From Limnoperna fortunei (Eukaryota > Mollusca > Bivalvia > Mytilida > Modiolidae), in the NCBI GenBank assembly GCA_944474755.1, contig OX104112.1:91153756-91217755 (forward strand): a stretch of DNA of 64,000 bases. Reading direction: 5' to 3'. Positions within the stretch are counted from its first letter, which is position 1. Each line of letters begins with the position of its first letter. A model generated the notes under the pieces. The model was not told the DNA's origin, ran no database searches, and was given only the letters and a program-made list of their open reading frames with translations. Positions 24,601 to 37,800 of this stretch are shown piece by piece. The position numbers and the translations under genes are program-made.

Positions 24601-27600
24601 ACTTGTTCAAAACTGACCTAAATTTCATAGTACAACATTATGGTTGAATGCTGGACCTTACTTCGGTGATTTGTAAACAGCGTTTCGAAATCGTTTAACA
24701 TTTGTGAAATTATCGCCCATTATTATAACACAACCAGAAAGTCAGATTAGGGCCGAAAAAAACGTAAAGATCATAGTTCTTTTATATTGTCAAAAGTTCA
24801 ATTTGAATCACTGAATTAGACTAAATTTGCTGTTTTATGCGTCCTGTAACATACAAACTCCAAATGTAGTGTACACAATTGACCACGAGCCTTTCCGTCA
24901 TTGTTTCATCATTCCCACCCCTAACGTTGCATTGAAAATAGCATGTTTCATGAAATAGACTATAGCTAATTAAAACGTGAATATAAACAATGAATTTTGT
25001 CATAATCTATGATTTTATGCTGAATTTATGCGCTTAAAGTAAAATTTGCGGAATTCAAATGCCAAAAAGAAACATGTATAGAATACAATGGACCAATGGC
25101 CTTTCTATGTTATTTTCCATATGGGGTACCCCTTTTCGATTATTATTTCCTTGAAAGACAAAGTTAATTTAATGTTAAATTAAGAGAGATTATTTATGTT
25201 AAAGAATAGGGGGTTTATTTGGTGTTATTAAAATATAGGTTCGCATTGCTTTTCTGGCTGAAAAATGAAGGTCAAAAAGGGGGAGTCTCATTTTTTTCTA
25301 ATTTCCTCGAGGTGCCCCTACGTATTCGAAATTTGATTTCTTCCTCCTAAATGTGTATAAAACTTCTTTTTTGTGTATTTTCATACCAAAGATTGCATTT
25401 CTTTCCAAAATATATTTACTTTAACAATCATTATTGACCAATCGCGTTTAACCTGACAGTTTTTTCACGCTTTACTTTGTGCTCATAAAATGGCCGCGCC
25501 CATACCGTTATGCAATAGTACATTGATACCTATAGAGATATTAAATGGATGCAGAATTAAGCAAATTGCATACCTTTAGTACTGTTGATTCAATTACAAA
25601 ACTTGTATGTAGTTGGGCATATACATCGATGTTCCTTTATGCTTTAAGTGCCGTTTTTTAAAGGCCACCCCTAGAAAAAAAGGCGCGTTTTTGCAAGTAG
25701 TTTTTTTCTCCTCAGTTTGTGCTGCGCTTCAAAATTGATGTTTTTTATCTTTACTGTTGGTGTTTTTCACATAGCATGTGTAGATGCCTATGTTCGACGA
25801 TTGTTCTATCTTAAATTTTCATTCAGGGTCCACAAATGAACGAACGAAATGCGGTCTAAATGATCTTCCGAAAATTAACGGTTTTTGAAACAGACTATAA
25901 CTTGTTCAAAACTGACCTAAATTTCATAGTACAACATTATGGTTGAATGCTGGACCTTACTTCGGTGATTTGTAAACAGCGTTTCGAAATCGTTTAACAT
26001 TTGTGAAATTATCGCCCATTATTATAACACAACCAGAAAGTCAGATTAGGGCCGAAAAAAACGTAAAGATCATAGTTCTTTTATATTGTCAAAAGTTCAA
26101 TTTGAATCACTGAATTAGACTAAATTTGCTGTTTTATGCGTCCTGTAACATACAAACTCCAAATGTAGTGTACACATTGACCACGAGCCTTTCCGTCATT
26201 GTTTCATCATTCCCACCCCTAACGTTGCATTGAAAATAGCATGTTTCATGAAATAGACTATAGCTAATTAAAACGTGAATATAAACAATGAATTTTGTCA
26301 TAATCTATGATTTTATGCTGAATTTATGCGCTTAAAGTAAAATTTGCGGGAATTCAAATGCCAAAAAGAAACATGTATAGAATACAATGGACCAATGGCC
26401 TTTCTATGTTATTTTCCATATGGGGTACCCCTTTTCGATTATTATTTCCTTGAAAGACAAAGTTAATTTAATGTTAATTAAGAGAGATTATTTATGTTAA
26501 AGAATAGGGGGTTTATTTGGTGTTATTAAAAATATAGGTTCGCATTGCTTTTCTGGCTGAAAAATGAAGGTCAAAAAGGGGGAGTCTCATTTTTTCTAAT
26601 TTCCTCGAGGTGCCCCTACGTATTCGAAATTTGATTTCTTCCTCCTAAATGTGTATAAAACTTCTTTTTTGTGTATTTTCATACCAAAGATTGCATTTCT
26701 TTCCAAAATATATTTACTTTAACAATCATTATTGACCAATCGCGTTTAACCTGACAGTTTTTTTCACGCTTTACTTTGTGCTCATAAAATGGCCGCGCCC
26801 ATACCGTTATGCAATAGTACATTGATACCTATAGAGATATTAAATGGATGCAGAATTAAGCAAATTGCATACCTTTAGTACTGTTGATTCAATTACAAAA
26901 CTTGTATGTAGTTGGGCATATACATCGATGTTCCTTTATGCTTTAAGTGCCGTTTTTTAAAGGCCACCCCTAGAAAAAAAGGCGCGTTTTTGCAAGTAGT
27001 TTTTTTCTCCTCAATTTTGTGCTGCGCTTCAAAATTGATGTTTTTATCTTTACTGTTGGTGTTTTTCACATAGCATGTGTAGATGCCTATGTTCGACGAT
27101 TGTTCTATCTTAAATTTTCATTCAGGGTCCACAAATGAACGAACGAAATGCGGTCTAAATGATCTTCCGAAAATTAACGGTTTTTGAAACAGACTATAAC
27201 TTGTTCAAAACTGACCTAAATTTCATAGTACAACATTATGGTTGAATGCTGGACCTTACTTCGGTGATTTGTAAACAGCGTTTCGAAATCGTTTAACATT
27301 TGTGAAATTATCGCCCATTATTATAACACAACCAGAAAGTCAGATTAGGGCCGAAAAAAACGTAAAGATCATAGTTCTTTTATATTGTCAAAAGTTCAAT
27401 TTGAATCACTGAATTAGACTAAATTTGCTGTTTTATTGCGTCCTGTAACATACAAACTCCAAATGTAGTGTACACATTGACCACGAGCCTTTCCGTCATT
27501 GTTTCATCATTCCCACCCCTAACGTTGCATTGAAAATAGCATGTTTCATGAAATAGACTATAGCTAATTAAAACGTGAATATAAACAATGAATTTTGTCA

Positions 27601-28260
27601 TAATCTATGATTTTATGCTGAATTTATGCGCTTAAAGTAAAATTTGCGGAATTCAAATGCCAAAAAGAAACATGTATAGAATACAATGGACCCAATGGCC
27701 TTTCTATGTTATTTTCCATATGGGGTACCCCTTTTCGATTATTATTTCCTTGAAAGACAAAGTTAATTTAATGTTAAATTAAGAGAGATTATTTATGTTA
27801 AAGAATAGGGGGTTTATTTGGTGTTATTAAAAATATAGGTTCGCATTGCTTTTCTGGCTGAAAAATGAAGGTCAAAAAGGGGGAGTCTCATTTTTTTCTA
27901 ATTTCCTCGAGGTGCCCCTACGTATTCGAAATTTGATTTCTTCCTCCTAAATGTGTATAAAACTTCTTTTTTGTGTATTTTCATACCAAAGATTGCATTT
28001 CTTTCCAAAATATATTTACTTTAACAATCATTATTGACCAATCGCGTTTAACCTGACAGTTTTTTTCACGCTTTACTTTGTGCTCATAAAATGGCCGCGC
28101 CCATACCGTTATGCAATAGTACATTGATACCTATAGAGATATTAAATGGATGCAGAATTAAGCAAATTGCATACCTTTAGTACTGTTGATTCAATTACAA
28201 AAACTTGTATGTAGTTGGGCATATACATCGATGTTCCTTTATGCTTTAAGTGCCGTTTTT
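21635..28260 (-). repeat. Indel-rich left end of segment 2
   Basis: Comparing each copy with the reference, I count about 4 single-base differences in the partial copy 21635-22730, then 4, 5, 4, 4 and 2 in the next five copies and none in 29228-30527. Nearly all are gains or losses of one base within runs of the same base, for example six instead of seven T near 23105, seven instead of six T near 23145, an extra A near 24878 and an extra C near 27691. They account for the odd copy lengths of 1298, 1299, 1298 and 1302. The pattern looks like unpolished consensus at a low-coverage contig end rather than evolved divergence. Confidence 0.85.
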
Positions 28261-30527
28261 AAAGGCCACCCCTAGAAAAAAAGGCGCGTTTTTGCAAGTA
28301 GTTTTTTTCTCCTCAGTTTGTGCTGCGCTTCAAAATTGATGTTTTTTATCTTTACTGTTGGTGTTTTTCACATAGCATGTGTAGATGCCTATGTTCGACG
28401 ATTGTTCTATCTTAAATTTTCATTCAGGGTCCACAAATGAACGAACGAAATGCGGTCTAAATGATCTTCCGAAAATTAACGGTTTTTGAAACAGACTATA
28501 ACTTGTTCAAAACTGACCTAAATTTCATAGTACAACATTATGGTTGAATGCTGGACCTTACTTCGGTGATTTGTAAACAGCGTTTCGAAATCGTTTAACA
28601 TTTGTGAAATTATCGCCCATTATTATAACACAACCAGAAAGTCAGATTAGGGCCGAAAAAAACGTAAAGATCATAGTTCTTTTATATTGTCAAAAGTTCA
28701 ATTTGAATCACTGAATTAGACTAAATTTGCTGTTTTATGCGTCCTGTAACATACAAACTCCAAATGTAGTGTACACATTGACCACGAGCCTTTCCGTCAT
28801 TGTTTCATCATTCCCACCCCTAACGTTGCATTGAAAATAGCATGTTTCATGAAATAGACTATAGCTAATTAAAACGTGAATATAAACAATGAATTTTGTC
28901 ATAATCTATGATTTTATGCTGAATTTATGCGCTTAAAGTAAAATTTGCGGAATTCAAATGCCAAAAAGAAACATGTATAGAATACAATGGACCAATGGCC
29001 TTTCTATGTTATTTTCCATATGGGGTACCCCTTTTCGATTATTATTTCCTTGAAAGACAAAGTTAATTTAATGTTAAATTAAGAGAGATTATTTATGTTA
29101 AAGAATAGGGGGTTTATTTGGTGTTATTAAAAATATAGGTTCGCATTGCTTTTCTGGCTGAAAAATGAAGGTCAAAAAGGGGGAGTCTCATTTTTTTCTA
29201 ATTTCCTCGAGGTGCCCCTACGTATTCGAAATTTGATTTCTTCCTCCTAAATGTGTATAAAACTTCTTTTTTGTGTATTTTCATACCAAAGATTGCATTT
29301 CTTTCCAAAATATATTTACTTTAACAATCATTATTGACCAATCGCGTTTAACCTGACAGTTTTTTTCACGCTTTACTTTGTGCTCATAAAATGGCCGCGC
29401 CCATACCGTTATGCAATAGTACATTGATACCTATAGAGATATTAAATGGATGCAGAATTAAGCAAATTGCATACCTTTAGTACTGTTGATTCAATTACAA
29501 AACTTGTATGTAGTTGGGCATATACATCGATGTTCCTTTATGCTTTAAGTGCCGTTTTTTAAAGGCCACCCCTAGAAAAAAAGGCGCGTTTTTGCAAGTA
29601 GTTTTTTTCTCCTCAGTTTGTGCTGCGCTTCAAAATTGATGTTTTTTATCTTTACTGTTGGTGTTTTTCACATAGCATGTGTAGATGCCTATGTTCGACG
29701 ATTGTTCTATCTTAAATTTTCATTCAGGGTCCACAAATGAACGAACGAAATGCGGTCTAAATGATCTTCCGAAAATTAACGGTTTTTGAAACAGACTATA
29801 ACTTGTTCAAAACTGACCTAAATTTCATAGTACAACATTATGGTTGAATGCTGGACCTTACTTCGGTGATTTGTAAACAGCGTTTCGAAATCGTTTAACA
29901 TTTGTGAAATTATCGCCCATTATTATAACACAACCAGAAAGTCAGATTAGGGCCGAAAAAAACGTAAAGATCATAGTTCTTTTATATTGTCAAAAGTTCA
30001 ATTTGAATCACTGAATTAGACTAAATTTGCTGTTTTATGCGTCCTGTAACATACAAACTCCAAATGTAGTGTACACATTGACCACGAGCCTTTCCGTCAT
30101 TGTTTCATCATTCCCACCCCTAACGTTGCATTGAAAATAGCATGTTTCATGAAATAGACTATAGCTAATTAAAACGTGAATATAAACAATGAATTTTGTC
30201 ATAATCTATGATTTTATGCTGAATTTATGCGCTTAAAGTAAAATTTGCGGAATTCAAATGCCAAAAAGAAACATGTATAGAATACAATGGACCAATGGCC
30301 TTTCTATGTTATTTTCCATATGGGGTACCCCTTTTCGATTATTATTTCCTTGAAAGACAAAGTTAATTTAATGTTAAATTAAGAGAGATTATTTATGTTA
30401 AAGAATAGGGGGTTTATTTGGTGTTATTAAAAATATAGGTTCGCATTGCTTTTCTGGCTGAAAAATGAAGGTCAAAAAGGGGGAGTCTCATTTTTTTCTA
30501 ATTTCCTCGAGGTGCCCCTACGTATTC

Positions 30528-31828
30528 GAAATTTGATTTCTTCCTCCTAAATGTGTATAAAACTTCTTTTTTGTGTATTTTCATACCAAAGATTGCATTT
30601 CTTTCCAAAATATATTTACTTTAACAATCATTATTGACCAATCGCGTTTAACCTGACAGTTTTTTTCACGCTTTACTTTGTGCTCATAAAATGGCCGCGC
30701 CCATACCGTTATGCAATAGTACATTGATACCTATAGAGATATTAAATGGATGCAGAATTAAGCAAATTGCATACCTTTAGTACTGTTGATTCAATTACAA
30801 AACTTGTATGTAGTTGGGCATATACATCGATGTTCCTTTATGCTTTAAGTGCCATTTTTTAAAGGCCACCCCTAGAAAAAAAGGCGCGTTTTTGCAAGTA
30901 GTTTTTTTTCTCCTCAGTTTGTGCTGCGCTTCAAAATTGATGTTTTTTATCTTTACTGTTGGTGTTTTTCACATAGCATGTGTAGATGCCTATGTTCGAC
31001 GATTGTTCTATCTTAAATTTTCATTCAGGGTCCACAAATGAACGAACGAAATGCGGTCTAAATGATCTTCCGAAAATTAACGGTTTTTGAAACAGACTAT
31101 AACTTGTTCAAAACTGACCTAAATTTCATAGTACAACATTATGGTTGAATGCTGGACCTTACTTCGGTGATTTGTAAACAGCGTTTCGAAATCGTTTAAC
31201 ATTTGTGAAATTATCGCCCATTATTATAACACAACCAGAAAGTCAGATTAGGGCCGAAAAAAACGTAAAGATCATAGTTCTTTTATATTGTCAAAAGTTC
31301 AATTTGAATCACTGAATTAGACTAAATTTGCTGTTTTATGCGTCCTGTAACATACAAACTCCAAATGTAGTGTACACATTGACCACGAGCCTTTCCGTCA
31401 TTGTTTCATCATTCCCACCCCTAACGTTGCATTGAAAATAGCATGTTTCATGAAATAGACTATAGCTAATTAAAACGTGAATATAAACAATGAATTTTGT
31501 CATAATCTATGATTTTATGCTGAATTTATGCGCTTAAAGTAAAATTTGCGGAATTCAAATGCCAAAAAGAAACATGTATAGAATACAATGGACCAATGGC
31601 CTTTCTATGTTATTTTCCATATGGGGTACCCCTTTTCGATTATTATTTCCTTGAAAGACAAAGTTAATTTAATGTTAAATTAAGAGAGATTATTTATGTT
31701 AAAGAATAGGGGGTTTATTTGGTGTTATTAAAAATATAGGTTCGCATTGCTTTTCTGGCTGAAAAATGAAGGTCAAAAAGGGGGAGTCTCATTTTTTTCT
31801 AATTTCCTCGAGGTGCCCCTACGTATTC
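30528..31828 (-). repeat. 1301-bp monomer with a substitution and an extra T
   Basis: This copy has G to A at 30854 (C to T at offset 974) and eight instead of seven T in the run starting near 30902. The extra T shifts the frame and opens a 75-codon reading frame at 30814-31041 that is closed in ordinary copies. I regard that reading frame as meaningless. Confidence 0.85.
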
Positions 31829-34800
31829 GAAATTTGATTTCTTCCTCCTAAATGTGTATAAAACTTCTTTTTTGTGTATTTTCATACCAAAGATTGCATT
31901 TCTTTCCAAAATATATTTACTTTAACAATCATTATTGACCAATCGCGTTTAACCTGACAGTTTTTTTCACGCTTTACTTTGTGCTCATAAAATGGCCGCG
32001 CCCATACCGTTATGCAATAGTACATTGATACCTATAGAGATATTAAATGGATGCAGAATTAAGCAAATTGCATACCTTTAGTACTGTTGATTCAATTACA
32101 AAACTTGTATGTAGTTGGGCATATACATCGATGTTCCTTTATGCTTTAAGTGCCGTTTTTTAAAGGCCACCCCTAGAAAAAAAGGCGCGTTTTTGCAAGT
32201 AGTTTTTTTCTCCTCAGTTTGTGCTGCGCTTCAAAATTGATGTTTTTTATCTTTACTGTTGGTGTTTTTCACATAGCATGTGTAGATGCCTATGTTCGAC
32301 GATTGTTCTATCTTAAATTTTCATTCAGGGTCCACAAATGAACGAACGAAATGCGGTCTAAATGATCTTCCGAAAATTAACGGTTTTTGAAACAGACTAT
32401 AACTTGTTCAAAACTGACCTAAATTTCATAGTACAACATTATGGTTGAATGCTGGACCTTACTTCGGTGATTTGTAAACAGCGTTTCGAAATCGTTTAAC
32501 ATTTGTGAAATTATCGCCCATTATTATAACACAACCAGAAAGTCAGATTAGGGCCGAAAAAAACGTAAAGATCATAGTTCTTTTATATTGTCAAAAGTTC
32601 AATTTGAATCACTGAATTAGACTAAATTTGCTGTTTTATGCGTCCTGTAACATACAAACTCCAAATGTAGTGTACACATTGACCACGAGCCTTTCCGTCA
32701 TTGTTTCATCATTCCCACCCCTAACGTTGCATTGAAAATAGCATGTTTCATGAAATAGACTATAGCTAATTAAAACGTGAATATAAACAATGAATTTTGT
32801 CATAATCTATGATTTTATGCTGAATTTATGCGCTTAAAGTAAAATTTGCGGAATTCAAATGCCAAAAAGAAACATGTATAGAATACAATGGACCAATGGC
32901 CTTTCTATGTTATTTTCCATATGGGGTACCCCTTTTCGATTATTATTTCCTTGAAAGACAAAGTTAATTTAATGTTAAATTAAGAGAGATTATTTATGTT
33001 AAAGAATAGGGGGTTTATTTGGTGTTATTAAAAATATAGGTTCGCATTGCTTTTCTGGCTGAAAAATGAAGGTCAAAAAGGGGGAGTCTCATTTTTTTCT
33101 AATTTCCTCGAGGTGCCCCTACGTATTCGAAATTTGATTTCTTCCTCCTAAATGTGTATAAAACTTCTTTTTTGTGTATTTTCATACCAAAGATTGCATT
33201 TCTTTCCAAAATATATTTACTTTAACAATCATTATTGACCAATCGCGTTTAACCTGACAGTTTTTTTCACGCTTTACTTTGTGCTCATAAAATGGCCGCG
33301 CCCATACCGTTATGCAATAGTACATTGATACCTATAGAGATATTAAATGGATGCAGAATTAAGCAAATTGCATACCTTTAGTACTGTTGATTCAATTACA
33401 AAACTTGTATGTAGTTGGGCATATACATCGATGTTCCTTTATGCTTTAAGTGCCGTTTTTTAAAGGCCACCCCTAGAAAAAAAGGCGCGTTTTTGCAAGT
33501 AGTTTTTTTCTCCTCAGTTTGTGCTGCGCTTCAAAATTGATGTTTTTTATCTTTACTGTTGGTGTTTTTCACATAGCATGTGTAGATGCCTATGTTCGAC
33601 GATTGTTCTATCTTAAATTTTCATTCAGGGTCCACAAATGAACGAACGAAATGCGGTCTAAATGATCTTCCGAAAATTAACGGTTTTTGAAACAGACTAT
33701 AACTTGTTCAAAACTGACCTAAATTTCATAGTACAACATTATGGTTGAATGCTGGACCTTACTTCGGTGATTTGTAAACAGCGTTTCGAAATCGTTTAAC
33801 ATTTGTTAAATTATCGCCCATTATTATAACACAACCAGAAAGTCAGATTAGGGCCGAAAAAAACGTAAAGATCATAGTTCTTTTATATTGTCAAAAGTTC
33901 AATTTGAATCACTGAATTAGACTAAATTTGCTGTTTTATGCGTCCTGTAACATACAAACTCCAAATGTAGTGTACACATTGACCACGAGCCTTTCCGTCA
34001 TTGTTTCATCATTCCCACCCCTAACGTTGCATTGAAAATAGCATGTTTCATGAAATAGACTATAGCTAATTAAAACGTGAATATAAACAATGAATTTTGT
34101 CATAATCTATGATTTTATGCTGAATTTATGCGCTTAAAGTAAAATTTGCGGAATTCAAATGCCAAAAAGAAACATGTATAGAATACAATGGACCAATGGC
34201 CTTTCTATGTTATTTTCCATATGGGGTACCCCTTTTCGATTATTATTTCCTTGAAAGACAAAGTTAATTTAATGTTAAATTAAGAGAGATTATTTATGTT
34301 AAAGAATAGGGGGTTTATTTGGTGTTATTAAAAATATAGGTTCGCATTGCTTTTCTGGCTGAAAAATGAAGGTCAAAAAGGGGGAGTCTCATTTTTTTCT
34401 AATTTCCTCGAGGTGCCCCTACGTATTCGAAATTTGATTTCTTCCTCCTAAATGTGTATAAAACTTCTTTTTTGTGTATTTTCATACCAAAGATTGCATT
34501 TCTTTCCAAAATATATTTACTTTAACAATCATTATTGACCAATCGCGTTTAACCTGACAGTTTTTTTCACGCTTTACTTTGTGCTCATAAAATGGCCGCG
34601 CCCATACCGTTATGCAATAGTACATTGATACCTATAGAGATATTAAATGGATGCAGAATTAAGCAAATTGCATACCTTTAGTACTGTTGATTCAATTACA
34701 AAACTTGTATGTAGTTGGGCATATACATCGATGTTCCTTTATGCTTTAAGTGCCGTTTTTTAAAGGCCACCCCTAGAAAAAAAGGCGCGTTTTTGCAAGT

Positions 34801-37800
34801 AGTTTTTTTCTCCTCAGTTTGTGCTGCGCTTCAAAATTGATGTTTTTTATCTTTACTGTTGGTGTTTTTCACATAGCATGTGTAGATGCCTATGTTCGAC
34901 GATTGTTCTATCTTAAATTTTCATTCAGGGTCCACAAATGAACGAACGAAATGCGGTCTAAATGATCTTCCGAAAATTAACGGTTTTTGAAACAGACTAT
35001 AACTTGTTCAAAACTGACCTAAATTTCATAGTACAACATTATGGTTGAATGCTGGACCTTACTTCGGTGATTTGTAAACAGCGTTTCGAAATCGTTTAAC
35101 ATTTGTGAAATTATCGCCCATTATTATAACACAACCAGAAAGTCAGATTAGGGCCGAAAAAAACGTAAAGATCATAGTTCTTTTATATTGTCAAAAGTTC
35201 AATTTGAATCACTGAATTAGACTAAATTTGCTGTTTTATGCGTCCTGTAACATACAAACTCCAAATGTAGTGTACACATTGACCACGAGCCTTTCCGTCA
35301 TTGTTTCATCATTCCCACCCCTAACGTTGCATTGAAAATAGCATGTTTCATGAAATAGACTATAGCTAATTAAAACGTGAATATAAACAATGAATTTTGT
35401 CATAATCTATGATTTTATGCTGAATTTATGCGCTTAAAGTAAAATTTGCGGAATTCAAATGCCAAAAAGAAACATGTATAGAATACAATGGACCAATGGC
35501 CTTTCTATGTTATTTTCCATATGGGGTACCCCTTTTCGATTATTATTTCCTTGAAAGACAAAGTTAATTTAATGTTAAATTAAGAGAGATTATTTATGTT
35601 AAAGAATAGGGGGTTTATTTGGTGTTATTAAAAATATAGGTTCGCATTGCTTTTCTGGCTGAAAAATGAAGGTCAAAAAGGGGGAGTCTCATTTTTTTCT
35701 AATTTCCTCGAGGTGCCCCTACGTATTCGAAATTTGATTTCTTCCTCCTAAATGTGTATAAAACTTCTTTTTTGTGTATTTTCATACCAAAGATTGCATT
35801 TCTTTCCAAAATATATTTACTTTAACAATCATTATTGACCAATCGCGTTTAACCTGACAGTTTTTTTCACGCTTTACTTTGTGCTCATAAAATGGCCGCG
35901 CCCATACCGTTATGCAATAGTACATTGATACCTATAGAGATATTAAATGGATGCAGAATTAAGCAAATTGCATACCTTTAGTACTGTTGATTCAATTACA
36001 AAACTTGTATGTAGTTGGGCATATACATCGATGTTCCTTTATGCTTTAAGTGCCGTTTTTTAAAGGCCACCCCTAGAAAAAAAGGCGCGTTTTTGCAAGT
36101 AGTTTTTTTCTCCTCAGTTTGTGCTGCGCTTCAAAATTGATGTTTTTTATCTTTACTGTTGGTGTTTTTCACATAGCATGTGTAGATGCCTATGTTCGAC
36201 GATTGTTCTATCTTAAATTTTCATTCAGGGTCCACAAATGAACGAACGAAATGCGGTCTAAATGATCTTCCGAAAATTAACGGTTTTTGAAACAGACTAT
36301 AACTTGTTCAAAACTGACCTAAATTTCATAGTACAACATTATGGTTGAATGCTGGACCTTACTTCGGTGATTTGTAAACAGCGTTTCGAAATCGTTTAAC
36401 ATTTGTGAAATTATCGCCCATTATTATAACACAACCAGAAAGTCAGATTAGGGCCGAAAAAAACGTAAAGATCATAGTTCTTTTATATTGTCAAAAGTTC
36501 AATTTGAATCACTGAATTAGACTAAATTTGCTGTTTTATGCGTCCTGTAACATACAAACTCCAAATGTAGTGTACACATTGACCACGAGCCTTTCCGTCA
36601 TTGTTTCATCATTCCCACCCCTAACGTTGCATTGAAAATAGCATGTTTCATGAAATAGACTATAGCTAATTAAAACGTGAATATAAACAATGAATTTTGT
36701 CATAATCTATGATTTTATGCTGAATTTATGCGCTTAAAGTAAAATTTGCGGAATTCAAATGCCAAAAAGAAACATGTATAGAATACAATGGACCAATGGC
36801 CTTTCTATGTTATTTTCCATATGGGGTACCCCTTTTCGATTATTATTTCCTTGAAAGACAAAGTTAATTTAATGTTAAATTAAGAGAGATTATTTATGTT
36901 AAAGAATAGGGGGTTTATTTGGTGTTATTAAAAATATAGGTTCGCATTGCTTTTCTGGCTGAAAAATGAAGGTCAAAAAGGGGGAGTCTCATTTTTTTCT
37001 AATTTCCTCGAGGTGCCCCTACGTGTTCGAAATTTGATTTCTTCCTCCTAAATGTGTATAAAACTTCTTTTTTGTGTATTTTCATACCAAAGATTGCATT
37101 TCTTTCCAAAATATATTTACTTTAACAATCATTATTGACCAATCGCGTTTAACCTGACAGTTTTTTTCACGCTTTACTTTGTGCTCATAAAATGGCCGCG
37201 CCCATACCGTTATGCAATAGTACATTGATACCTATAGAGATATTAAATGGATGCAGAATTAAGCAAATTGCATACCTTTAGTACTGTTGATTCAATTACA
37301 AAACTTGTATGTAGTTGGGCATATACATCGATGTTCCTTTATGCTTTAAGTGCCGTTTTTTAAAGGCCACCCCTAGAAAAAAAGGCGCGTTTTTGCAAGT
37401 AGTTTTTTTCTCCTCAGTTTGTGCTGCGCTTCAAAATTGATGTTTTTTATCTTTACTGTTGGTGTTTTTCACATAGCATGTGTAGATGCCTATGTTCGAC
37501 GATTGTTCTATCTTAAATTTTCATTCAGGGTCCACAAATGAACGAACGAAATGCGGTCTAAATGATCTTCCGAAAATTAACGGTTTTTGAAACAGACTAT
37601 AACTTGTTCAAAACTGACCTAAATTTCATAGTACAACATTATGGTTGAATGCTGGACCTTACTTCGGTGATTTGTAAACAGCGTTTCGAAATCGTTTAAC
37701 ATTTGTGAAATTATCGCCCATTATTATAACACAACCAGAAAGTCAGATTAGGGCCGAAAAAAACGTAAAGATCATAGTTCTTTTATATTGTCAAAAGTTC

